Assembly (NCBI RefSeq): GCF_017743975.1
Contig: NZ_JAGHRC010000001.1
Location: forward strand, 62,001-126,000
Origin: Ruegeria sp. R14_0
GTDB taxonomy: Bacteria; Pseudomonadota; Alphaproteobacteria; Rhodobacterales; Rhodobacteraceae
Direction of reading: 5' to 3'
DNA: 64,000 nt
The notes beneath the pieces are model-generated. The model searched no databases, was not told the DNA's origin, and saw nothing but the letters and a program-made list of their open reading frames with translations. The translations under genes and the position numbers were made by a program. Of the stretch, positions 27,390 to 35,014 are shown in pieces; position 1 is the stretch's first letter; each line of letters opens with the position of its first letter.

Positions 27390-27505
27390 GATATATCTCC
27401 AAATGTTAGGGCGGGCATCCTCCAAGGCTGTATGCCCGCGTGAAGCCGCGTCCTTAGCTTGATTCATCCGGTTTGGAAAGGGGTTTTTGGCGGTCTTGTT
27501 CTTTT

Positions 27506-27626
27506 GCGAGGCTCTGCCTCGCGCTCCGGGATATTTTGGGCCAGATGAAGTACGGATCCCCTGCTTCATCTGGCTAAAAATATCCTGGGGGAACTGCAGC
27601 TTGCTGCGGTGGGGGCAGAGCCCCCG
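27506..27626. repeat. Composite palindromic intergenic element downstream of lldD
   Basis: The 268-nt gap between rplY and lldD holds a nested inverted structure. The core arms 27526-27550 and 27566-27590 match at 22 of 25 positions when one is inverted (core GGATATTTT...CCAGATGAAG) around a 15-nt centre. Outside each arm is a short GC hairpin with related sequence: GCGAGGC-tct-GCCTCGC (27506-27522) and GGGGGC-aga-GCCCCC (27611-27625). Both halves, read outward to inward, thus show a CTCTGCC hairpin, a spacer, GGATATTTT and CCAGATGAAG. I recall this core as a repeated intergenic sequence of roseobacter chromosomes. It may act as a bidirectional terminator or 3'-end barrier after lldD. Confidence 0.75.
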
Positions 27627-27657
27627 TTACAGGGCTTTCACTGGTGAAATCGTCAGG

Positions 27658-28824
27658 TCAGCCCTGCCAGCGACCTCCGAAATCCTCGGGGATCAGCAGG
27701 TTGTGACGGCCCAGACCATTCACATTTCTCTCTCCGCACAGGGCCATTGTTGTGTCCAGTTCTTTTTGAATGACGTCCAGCGCGGTGGTCACGCCTTTCT
27801 GACCCATCGCGCCCAGCCCATAAACGAAAGCGCGCCCGATATATGTTCCCTTGGCCCCCAGCGCCAACGCTTTCAGAACGTCCTGACCCGAGCGGATTCC
27901 GCTGTCCAAGTGCACTTCGACGTTATCTCCGACCGCGTCCATGATCTCGGGCAGAACGCGGATCGAACTGAGCGCGCCGTCCAGTTGGCGCCCGCCGTGG
28001 TTGGACACGACAATGGCATCCGCACCCAGTTTGGCCGCCATCTTGGCATCCTCGGCGTCCAGGATGCCTTTGAGGATCACCTTTCCGCCCCATTGCTCCA
28101 TAAGCTTTTCAACCTTGTTCCAGTCAAGGCTGGGATCGAACTGTTCAGCAGTCCAAGCGCCAAGCGAAGAGGCGTCAGAGACACCTTCGGCATGGCCCAC
28201 GATATTGCCGAATTCGCGCCGGTGTGCGCCCAGCATCTCGATCCCCCAGGCCCATTTGGTCATCAGGTTCGCGATTGTCTTGGCTGTCAGTTTCGGCGGG
28301 GCCGACAAACCGTTTTTCAGGTCCTTGTGGCGTTGTCCCAGGATTTGCAGGTCCAAGGTGATGACCAATGCCGAGCACTTGGCATCCTTGGCGCGCTGGA
28401 TCAGACGGCTGACGTAGTCCTGGTCCTTCATGGTATAGAGCTGAAACCAGAAGGGTTTGGAGGTGTATCCGGCGACATCCTCGATCGAGTTGATGGACAT
28501 GGTCGACAAGGTGAACGGCACGCCGAACGCTTCGGCCGCTCTGGCGGCCTTCATCTCACCGTCCGCGTGCTGCATGCCGGTCAGACCAACAGGGGCCAGG
28601 GCCACGGGCATGGCGACATCCTCGCCAATCATCTGCGACGCGGTCGAGCGTCCGTCCATGTCCACCGCGACCCGCTGGCGCAGCCTGATCTGTTCGAAAT
28701 CCGAGCTGTTTTCGCGGAAGGTCTGTTCGGTCCAACTGCCGCTTTCGGTGTAGTCGAAGAACATGCGTGGCACGCGTCGTTCGTAGATGCGTTTCAGGTC
28801 GTCGATATTGGTGATAACGGGCAT
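27658..28824 (-). CDS. lldD: FMN-dependent alpha-hydroxy-acid dehydrogenase, probably L-lactate dehydrogenase
   Basis: 388 residues from the ATG at 28824 (MPVITNIDDLKRIYERRVPRM); an upstream ATG at 28911 lacks support. The FMN/substrate barrel is complete: DYTESGSWTEQTFREN near residue 23, PVALAPVGLTGMQHADGE near residue 78, ALVITLDLQILGQRHKD near residue 165, and the catalytic VSNHGGRQLDGALSS with the active-site His near residue 275. FDYTESGSW and the length fit the LldD/glycolate-oxidase branch; L-lactate is the likely but not proven substrate. It would pass electrons to the quinone pool at the inner membrane. A palindrome lies just upstream of its start. Confidence 0.88.
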   Translation of the reverse strand: MPVITNIDDLKRIYERRVPRMFFDYTESGSWTEQTFRENSSDFEQIRLRQRVAVDMDGRSTASQMIGEDVAMPVALAPVGLTGMQHADGEMKAARAAEAFGVPFTLSTMSINSIEDVAGYTSKPFWFQLYTMKDQDYVSRLIQRAKDAKCSALVITLDLQILGQRHKDLKNGLSAPPKLTAKTIANLMTKWAWGIEMLGAHRREFGNIVGHAEGVSDASSLGAWTAEQFDPSLDWNKVEKLMEQWGGKVILKGILDAEDAKMAAKLGADAIVVSNHGGRQLDGALSSIRVLPEIMDAVGDNVEVHLDSGIRSGQDVLKALALGAKGTYIGRAFVYGLGAMGQKGVTTALDVIQKELDTTMALCGERNVNGLGRHNLLIPEDFGGRWQG

Positions 28825-28843
28825 ATGCTTCGGCCTTCCCAGG

Positions 28844-28866
28844 ATTGGTTCTATTTGCTTACCAAT
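28844..28866. promoter_or_regulatory. Candidate operator of lldD
   Basis: ATTGGT and ACCAAT form a perfect 6-bp inverted repeat spaced by 11 nt, 20 to 42 nt before the lldD start codon, where a bound repressor would block transcription or its start. TTGGT/ACCAA half-sites are typical of FadR-type GntR regulators such as LldR, although their usual spacing is shorter, so the assignment is tentative. Confidence 0.35.
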
Positions 28867-28923
28867 CAATTGAGGGGCTCGCAACGCTGCGAAATCGCAA
28901 TTCAATCCCATATGGGAAAGGAC

Positions 28924-28958
28924 AACAAAAAACGCAGCCGGAGGGCACCGACTGCGTT
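28924..28958 (-). terminator. Intrinsic terminator of trpA
   Basis: Read on the minus strand, AACGCAGTCGG pairs with CCGGCTGCGTT (one bulge) and runs into TTTTTTGTTG. It lies about 20 nt past the trpA stop. Confidence 0.9.
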
Positions 28959-28978
28959 CAGATCAAAGCGAAGCTGGA

Positions 28979-29770
28979 TCAGGCCGAATGCGCGCCGTCC
29001 GCCAGGGATTTCACGAAATCCAGAACTTCAACCGTGGGCTTGCCAGCTGCGATCTGGCTGACGATGGCCGAACCGACCACGGCACCATCGGCGACAGAAG
29101 CAATGGCTTGCGATTTTTCCGGCGTGTTGATCCCGAAGCCGACGATGACGGGCAAGTCGGTCGCGGATTTGATCCGGGCTACCTCGGGACCGACATTGGT
29201 TGCCTGCGCTTCGGCAGCACCGGTGATGCCGGTGATCGAGACGTAGTACACAAAGCCCGATGTGTTCTGCAAAACACGGGGCAGGCGTTTGTCATCGGTG
29301 GTCGGCGTGGCCAGGCGAATGAAATTCAATCCGGCAGCTTGCGCTGGAAGGCACAGTTCTTCGTCTTCTTCCGGCGGCAGGTCGACAACAATCAGCCCGT
29401 CGATGCCTGCCTCTTTTGCATCGATGAGGAACTTTTCGACGCCGCGGCTGTAGATCGGGTTGTAATACCCCATCAGCACAATTGGAGTGGTGTTGTCGGT
29501 TTCGCGAAACGCACGGGCCAGATCCAGCGTCCGCTGCAATGTCATGCCGCCATCCAGCGCACGTTGACCAGCCGCTTGGATCGTCGGGCCGTCCGCCATC
29601 GGATCGGTGAAAGGCAGGCCCAGCTCGATCACATCGACACCTGCGCCGGGCAGTCCCTTCACGATTTCAAGCGAGGTTTCGAAATCCGGGTCTCCGGCCA
29701 TGATATAGGCGACGAACGCCTTCTTTCCCTGTTCCTTCAGAGCGGCGAACTTGGCGTCGATACGGGTCAT
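28979..29770 (-). CDS. trpA: Tryptophan synthase alpha chain
   Basis: Cleaves indole-3-glycerol phosphate to indole, which is channelled to TrpB. 263 residues from the ATG at 29770, with AAGGA about 7 nt upstream. The two catalytic acids are in [17 protein letters not shown] (Glu near 50, Asp near 61), and the phosphate-binding loop is seen in PVIVGFGI and GAVVGSAIV. Unlike the common trpFBA order it stands alone on the minus strand, with its own terminator, about 8 kb from trpB. Confidence 0.97.
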   Translation of the reverse strand: MTRIDAKFAALKEQGKKAFVAYIMAGDPDFETSLEIVKGLPGAGVDVIELGLPFTDPMADGPTIQAAGQRALDGGMTLQRTLDLARAFRETDNTTPIVLMGYYNPIYSRGVEKFLIDAKEAGIDGLIVVDLPPEEDEELCLPAQAAGLNFIRLATPTTDDKRLPRVLQNTSGFVYYVSITGITGAAEAQATNVGPEVARIKSATDLPVIVGFGINTPEKSQAIASVADGAVVGSAIVSQIAAGKPTVEVLDFVKSLADGAHSA

Positions 29771-29849
29771 AGGCAGTCCTTGCAATCAGGTTCAGGCCTG
29801 ATGTGCAGAAAGTTGGCGCGGAAATCAATCCCGGTTCGGCGCAGGGCTA

Positions 29850-30335
29850 TCAGAACGCAAGGTGATACCTGAGCAACGCAGAGTTAACGCCGGGGTTTTC
29901 CTCTTGCGTGCTGGCATTGGATTTATGCGTGATCGCCAGCGAGATTTTGTTGCCATTGTTCAGTGTGTATCCAACGCCGATCAGGCTGCGGATTTGGAAG
30001 CTGCCGCCCAAATCGTTCAGCTCTTCGGATTCCGAGAAATACCCGGGCATCACGCTTCCTTCCACGAACCAGCGATCGGCAAAACTGTAGATGCCGATCA
30101 GACCTGCACCCACGTGAACGTCACCAGATTCGTCTACGGTCAACGCGCCGCCCCATGTCGCGGACAGGCGTGTTGCCTCATAGAAAGGGCGGTGTTGGTA
30201 TTCGACTGCAAAGACAGCCTGGTCTTTTGAGTTGCTGTCGGAAAAGTCCGCATATCCAGCTCCGAATACAACGGATTGTGCCTGCGCGGTTGTCGCCGCG
30301 AAAAGGACCCCAAGGGCAAGGATGAAAGATCTCAT
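29850..30335 (-). CDS. pagL: Lipid A 3-O-deacylase PagL-like outer-membrane protein
   Basis: 161 residues with a signal peptide (MRSFILALGVLFAATTAQAQ) and an 8-stranded barrel pattern ending in RYHLAF, an outer-membrane terminal Phe. The catalytic His-x-Ser of PagL appears in LAITHKSNAS near residue 137, and an acidic residue follows in EENPGVNS, matching the His-Ser-Glu triad. PagL removes the 3-linked acyl chain of lipid A and lowers endotoxin signalling and outer-membrane permeability. Sequence identity in this family is low, so the call rests on size, barrel pattern and active-site motif. It is monocistronic, divergent from ychF. Confidence 0.72.
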   Translation of the reverse strand: MRSFILALGVLFAATTAQAQSVVFGAGYADFSDSNSKDQAVFAVEYQHRPFYEATRLSATWGGALTVDESGDVHVGAGLIGIYSFADRWFVEGSVMPGYFSESEELNDLGGSFQIRSLIGVGYTLNNGNKISLAITHKSNASTQEENPGVNSALLRYHLAF

Positions 30336-30536
30336 GGCAGTGTTTCACTAATTGATTACTTCTAAATCGCTAATTGGTGATTCTAGTGGTCACGTTTCAA
30401 TGTGCGCAAGCGCACAAATCTGTGACAGTAAAACGGTGTTGTCAAAACGCCTCTGGGTTCCCAAGGCGCGCCTTGGCTTGCGCATTGGCCCCGACCTGCA
30501 TAGAAGCTGCGCTCGAATGGTATGCAGGAGGCCGTT

Positions 30537-31634
30537 ATGGGCTTTAAAATGGGAATCGTGGGTCTGCCGAATGTGGGCAAGTCGACCCTTTTCAATGCGC
30601 TGACCAAAACCGCAGCTGCGCAGGCGGCGAATTTCCCGTTCTGCACGATTGAACCCAATGTGGGCGATGTGGCCGTGCCGGACGACCGGCTGGATAAACT
30701 GGCGGCCATCGCGAGTTCCAAGCAGATTATCCCGACGCGTATGACTTTCGTTGATATCGCTGGTCTGGTGAAGGGGGCCTCGAAAGGCGAAGGGCTGGGC
30801 AACCAGTTTCTGGCCAATATCCGTGAGACCGACGCTATCGCCCACGTGCTGCGCTGTTTCGAAGACGGGGACGTGACCCATGTGGACGGCCGCGTGGACC
30901 CTGTAGCCGATGCCGACACCATCGAGACCGAGCTGATGTTGGCCGATCTGGAAAGCATCGAAAAGCGCCGCGCCAATCTGGTGCGCAAGCTGAAAGGCAA
31001 TGACAAAGAGGCGCAACAGCAGGACCGCCTACTGGCCGAAGCGCAAGAGATGCTGGAAAACGGCAAACCCGCGCGTCTGGTCGAAGTGTCCGATGAAGAT
31101 GCCAAAGCCTGGAAGATGCTGCAGTTGCTGACCACCAAGCCGGTGCTTTATGTCTGCAACGTGTCCGAGGAAGAAGCCGCCGAAGGCAACGAATACTCTG
31201 CAAAGGTTGCCGAAATGGCCGCCGCACAGGGCAATTCCCACGTCATCATCAGCGCCAAGATCGAGGAAGAGATCAGCCTGCTGGAAGAGGACGAGGCTGA
31301 GATGTTCTTGACCGAGATGGGTCTCGAAGAGCCCGGTCTCGACCGTCTTATCCGCGCTGGTTACGACCTGCTGAAACTGGAAACCTATTTCACCGTCGGC
31401 CCGAAAGAGGCCCGCGCTTGGACGATCCGTACCGGAACCGCCGCGCCACAGGCCGCCGGCGTGATCCATGGTGACTTCGAAAAGGGCTTCATTCGTGCCG
31501 AAACCATCGCCTATGACGACTATATCGCCGCCAATGGCGAGCAGGGTGCGAAAGAGGCGGGCAAGATGCGGGCTGAGGGTAAGGGCTACATCGTCAAGGA
31601 TGGCGATGTGATGCACTTCTTGTTCAATACCTGA
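30537..31634 (+). CDS. ychF: Redox-regulated ATPase YchF (Obg-like)
   Basis: Obg-family P-loop protein that prefers ATP and binds ribosomes. 365 residues from the ATG at 30537, with AGGAGG 7 nt upstream. Motifs are [14 protein letters not shown] (G1), [12 protein letters not shown] (switch I), [21 protein letters not shown] (G3) and CNVSEEEA in place of the usual NKxD (G4), which explains ATP use. The C-terminal TGS-domain region ([42 protein letters not shown]) is complete. Monocistronic. Confidence 0.97.
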   Translation: MGFKMGIVGLPNVGKSTLFNALTKTAAAQAANFPFCTIEPNVGDVAVPDDRLDKLAAIASSKQIIPTRMTFVDIAGLVKGASKGEGLGNQFLANIRETDAIAHVLRCFEDGDVTHVDGRVDPVADADTIETELMLADLESIEKRRANLVRKLKGNDKEAQQQDRLLAEAQEMLENGKPARLVEVSDEDAKAWKMLQLLTTKPVLYVCNVSEEEAAEGNEYSAKVAEMAAAQGNSHVIISAKIEEEISLLEEDEAEMFLTEMGLEEPGLDRLIRAGYDLLKLETYFTVGPKEARAWTIRTGTAAPQAAGVIHGDFEKGFIRAETIAYDDYIAANGEQGAKEAGKMRAEGKGYIVKDGDVMHFLFNT

Positions 31635-31763
31635 CGCCAAAAGCGTCCCAGAGGTTCCATACCTGCGTTTGGCGAAGTCTGGACAGATGCGCCTCGGCCT
31701 ATATGTCTTGGGGGTGGCAGCTATACGACGCGGCTGCCCTAAAGCCTGTTGGAGACTTGCATT

Positions 31764-32243
31764 ATGACAGATGCCCACGAGGCCACGTCCCCGATCCCCT
31801 GGTCTGCGCGGCTTGGGTTGCTCTTGCTGGTGATGGGCGGGGGCATCCTGATCGGCACGCTGACAGCGCCCGGAGCGTGGTACGCCGCGCTCACCAAGCC
31901 TGTTTTCAATCCTCCGAACTGGATTTTCGGGCCGGTTTGGACTGTTTTGTACATTCTGATCGCCATGGTTGGCTGGCGACTATACGCATGGGATCGCGGT
32001 ACCGTGCGGATGAAGCTTTGGTGGGCGCAGTTGGGCCTGAATTTCATTTGGTCTCCGGTCTTTTTTGTCCTCCATCTGCCGTGGGTCGCTTTCGGCATCA
32101 TTGCGATGCTTTTTGTCGTGATAGTGGCCTTGGTTGCAGGCCTTTGGGGTCGGGACCGGGTATCGGCGCTTGCGTTGGTGCCGTACTTGGGCTGGGTCAC
32201 CTTTGCCGCAGCGCTCAATCTTGCGATTGCGGTTCTTAACTGA
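31764..32243 (+). CDS. tspO: TspO/MBR family membrane protein
   Basis: Five-helix outer-membrane or inner-membrane tryptophan-rich sensory protein, the bacterial homologue of the mitochondrial translocator protein that binds porphyrins and was first described as a repressor of photosynthesis genes in Rhodobacter. 159 residues from the ATG at 31764 (GGAG 10 nt upstream). The signature FNPPNWIFGPVWTVLYILI lies near residue 48 and the second conserved block QLGLNFIWSPVFFVLHLPW near residue 92. It stands alone; no photosynthesis or tetrapyrrole genes are in the window. Confidence 0.92.
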   Translation: MTDAHEATSPIPWSARLGLLLLVMGGGILIGTLTAPGAWYAALTKPVFNPPNWIFGPVWTVLYILIAMVGWRLYAWDRGTVRMKLWWAQLGLNFIWSPVFFVLHLPWVAFGIIAMLFVVIVALVAGLWGRDRVSALALVPYLGWVTFAAALNLAIAVLN

Positions 32244-32330
32244 ATTCCTTGTCAGAGCAAAAGCACCTCTTTTTGCGTTAGGATTATGCGGATAGGGTTC
32301 GGGTCGGACATGCACCAAGGACAGTGACGC

Positions 32331-33212
32331 TTGATCGAAATCCGCGACCTTCAATTGCTCAACGCCCTGGCGCGGCATCAGCACTTTGCCAAGGCGGCTG
32401 AAGAATGCGGGATTTCTCAGCCTGCATTCTCAATGCGCATTCGTAACCTCGAGGATCGGTTGGGCGTTTCCATCGTTCGGCGTGCCAACCGGTTCCAGGG
32501 CCTGACCGAAGAAGGCGAAATGATCGTCCAGCGCGCGCGGCGTATTCTGGATGACGCGAAGGCGCTTGAGCAGCAGGTACTTGCCTCAAAAGGTGAGATC
32601 ACGGGCACATTGATTTTGGGGGTAATCCCCACCGCGATTGCGTTCACCGGGCGTTTGACCAAACGTTTGCGCGATGCGCATCCCCGCATTGTCACACGGA
32701 TCGAAACCATGTCCGCGACGGCAATCCAGCATCGCCTGGACGAGGGCAGTCTGGATGCAGGTATCACCTATGGCGACAGCATCGGGACCGATCTGCGCCA
32801 GGTTCAGTCGCTTTACGAAGAGACCTACGTGCTGCTGGTCCCGTCTCATATGACCGATGAGACTGGCCCGATCCCCTGGGCGCGCGTGGCCGAATTTCCG
32901 CTCAGCCTTTTGGAGCCGCAGATGCAGAACCGTCGTATTCTGGATCGCATTTTCGCCGAACAGGGTCTGCACCCGGATGTCGTGGCCGAGACCAGCGGCT
33001 TTACCGCCTCGATGGTCATGGCGCGAGAGGGCTTAGCGGCCACCGTAGTGCCCAGGGTGTTGGTTCGTGCGCTGGGCGATTTGAAGGGAACCAAAGTACT
33101 GCCTCTGGTCGATCCGGTTGTCAGCAAACCGATTTGTCTGGCGACCCTGACAAGGGACCCGGAATTGCCCACGGTCGCGGCTTTGCGTGCCGTGGTGACG
33201 TCTTTACGGTGA
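32331..33212 (+). CDS. LysR-family transcriptional regulator, likely controlling the downstream formate dehydrogenase
   Basis: 293 residues starting at a TTG with AAGGA 9 nt upstream. The N-terminal winged helix (IEIRDLQLLNALARHQHFAKAAEECGISQPAFSMRIRNLEDRLG) is followed by the LysR co-inducer domain from about residue 90 (GTLILGVIPTAIAFTGRLTKRL). It lies 85 nt upstream of the formate dehydrogenase genes in the same direction, and that gap holds a LysR-type box, so it is probably their activator, comparable to FdsR of other formate dehydrogenase operons. The inducer is not known from sequence. Confidence 0.85.
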   Translation: MIEIRDLQLLNALARHQHFAKAAEECGISQPAFSMRIRNLEDRLGVSIVRRANRFQGLTEEGEMIVQRARRILDDAKALEQQVLASKGEITGTLILGVIPTAIAFTGRLTKRLRDAHPRIVTRIETMSATAIQHRLDEGSLDAGITYGDSIGTDLRQVQSLYEETYVLLVPSHMTDETGPIPWARVAEFPLSLLEPQMQNRRILDRIFAEQGLHPDVVAETSGFTASMVMAREGLAATVVPRVLVRALGDLKGTKVLPLVDPVVSKPICLATLTRDPELPTVAALRAVVTSLR

Positions 33213-33238
33213 TAAACTGTCGTTATCGTGCGATTGCG

Positions 33239-33257
33239 ATATGCGATTTGACGATAT
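33239..33257. promoter_or_regulatory. Candidate LysR box (ATAT-N11-ATAT) before the formate dehydrogenase genes
   Basis: Two self-palindromic ATAT half-sites are spaced by 11 nt, the T-N11-A geometry of LysR regulators. The site is about 41 nt before the beta-subunit start. A second imperfect dyad (TATCG...CGATA) overlaps its left side. A lysR gene lies immediately upstream. Confidence 0.4.
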
Positions 33258-33297
33258 GCTATTCTGATGAGACACGGAGCCTCAATCGGAGGGCATC

Positions 33298-35001
33298 ATG
33301 GCACCATTAGATACCAAGCCATCAGGCGCACCAAAGGGCGTCTGGAAGTCAGGTAAAGGCAAAGGGCGGCATACGCCCAAAGGCCGTCAGTTCACGGATG
33401 AGGCGCAGGCTGAAATCGCACGCCTGCTGGGCGATCGCCCACGCCGCCGCGACCTGCTGATCGAATTTTTGCACCTGATTCAGGACGCTCACGGCCATAT
33501 CAGTGCCGACCACATCGCCGCCTTGGCGGTTGAGATGCGGATCGGTCAGGCCGAGATTTACGAAACCGCGACCTTTTATGCCCATTTCGACGTTGTGAAA
33601 GAGGACGAGGCGCCTCCGCCCGCGCTGACGATCCGTGTCTGCGACTCCCTGTCCTGCGAAATGGCCGGTGCCCAGCAGTTGCAGAAGGCGTTGGAAGATG
33701 GGCTGGACCCGGCTGAAGTCCGCGTTGTCCGCGCCCCTTGCATGGGCCGATGTGATACTGCTCCGGTGCTTGAAATCGGTCACAACCACATCGACCACGC
33801 GACCCCCGAAAAGGTGCAGGCCGCGATTGCTGCCGGTGATACCCACGCTCATCTGCCCGACTACGAAACCTTTGCCGCCTATGAGGCAAACGGCGGCTAC
33901 GCCAAGCTGAAAGAGCTGCGCGACGGTGGCGACTGGGAAAAGGTGCAGGAAGACGTCCTGTCCTCGGGCTTGCGCGGTCTGGGTGGCGCTGGCTTCCCGT
34001 CGGGCAAGAAATGGGGCTTTGTGCGCATGAACGAAGGCCCACGGTATCTGGCTGTCAACGGCGATGAGGGCGAGCCTGGTACGTTCAAGGACCGCTACTA
34101 TCTGGAACGCACGCCGCATGTTTTCCTTGAGGGCATGCTGATCGCCGCTTGGGCGGTCGAGGCCGAAACCTGCTTCATCTACATGCGTGACGAATATCCG
34201 GCGGTGCTAGAAGTCCTGCGCCGCGAGATTGCCGCGCTGGAAGAAGCGGGGATTGTCGAGCAGGGTTATATCGACCTGCGCCGGGGTGCTGGTGCCTATA
34301 TCTGCGGTGAAGAATCCGCGATGATCGAGTCGATTGAGGGCAAGAAAGGCTTGCCGCGCCACCGTCCTCCGTTCGTGGCGCAAGTTGGGGTCTTTAACCG
34401 TCCGACCTTGGTGCACAATGTCGAGACGCTCTATTGGGTCACCAAAGTGTGCCGTGAGGGGCCGGAATGCCTCAACAGCACTGAAAAAAACGGTCGCAAG
34501 GGCCTACGCAGCTATTCGGTCTCGGGCCGTGTGGCGAAGCCGGGAGTTTACCTGCTGCCTGCAGGCTCGACCATTCTGGACGTGATCGAGGCTGCCGGAG
34601 GCATGGTCGAAGGGCAGACCTTCAAGGCCTATCAGCCCGGTGGCCCATCCTCGGGCCTACTGCCTGCATCGATGGATGACATCCCGCTGGATTTCGACAC
34701 GTTGCAACCGCATGGCACGTTCATCGGATCCGCCGCCGTGGTGGTCCTGTCCGACCAGGACACCGCCCGCGATGCAGCGCTGAACATGCTGCGCTTCTTC
34801 GAGGATGAAAGCTGCGGTCAGTGCACCCCCTGCCGGGCGGGCTGCGAAAAGGCGGTCAAGCTGATGCAGGCGGACAAGTGGGATCAGGACCTGCTGGAGG
34901 ACCTGTGTCAGGTCATGGGCGACGCCTCGATCTGCGGTCTGGGGCAGGCGGCCCCGAACCCGATCCGCCTGGTCATGAAACATTTCGCTGACGAAATCTG
35001 A
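33298..35001 (+). CDS. fdh1B: NAD-dependent formate dehydrogenase beta subunit (fused NuoE/NuoF-like, FDH1 type)
   Basis: 567 residues joining two modules. Residues about 1-155 are a thioredoxin-fold NuoE/FdsG domain with four Cys for a [2Fe-2S] cluster (VCDSLSC and PCMGRC). The rest is a NuoF/FdsB diaphorase: FMN/NADH-binding GLRGLGGAGFPSGKKWGF, NGDEGEPGTFKDRY, and C-terminal SCGQCTPCRAGCEKA plus a later Cys for a [4Fe-4S] cluster. It accepts electrons from the alpha subunit and reduces NAD+. The fusion and size match the beta subunit of the two-subunit W-containing FDH1 of Methylorubrum extorquens rather than the separate FdsG/FdsB of Rhodobacter capsulatus. It has a GGAGGG ribosome site and is 13 nt before the alpha gene. 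Confidence 0.93.
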   Translation: MAPLDTKPSGAPKGVWKSGKGKGRHTPKGRQFTDEAQAEIARLLGDRPRRRDLLIEFLHLIQDAHGHISADHIAALAVEMRIGQAEIYETATFYAHFDVVKEDEAPPPALTIRVCDSLSCEMAGAQQLQKALEDGLDPAEVRVVRAPCMGRCDTAPVLEIGHNHIDHATPEKVQAAIAAGDTHAHLPDYETFAAYEANGGYAKLKELRDGGDWEKVQEDVLSSGLRGLGGAGFPSGKKWGFVRMNEGPRYLAVNGDEGEPGTFKDRYYLERTPHVFLEGMLIAAWAVEAETCFIYMRDEYPAVLEVLRREIAALEEAGIVEQGYIDLRRGAGAYICGEESAMIESIEGKKGLPRHRPPFVAQVGVFNRPTLVHNVETLYWVTKVCREGPECLNSTEKNGRKGLRSYSVSGRVAKPGVYLLPAGSTILDVIEAAGGMVEGQTFKAYQPGGPSSGLLPASMDDIPLDFDTLQPHGTFIGSAAVVVLSDQDTARDAALNMLRFFEDESCGQCTPCRAGCEKAVKLMQADKWDQDLLEDLCQVMGDASICGLGQAAPNPIRLVMKHFADEI

Positions 35002-35014
35002 GGGAGACAGAGCC

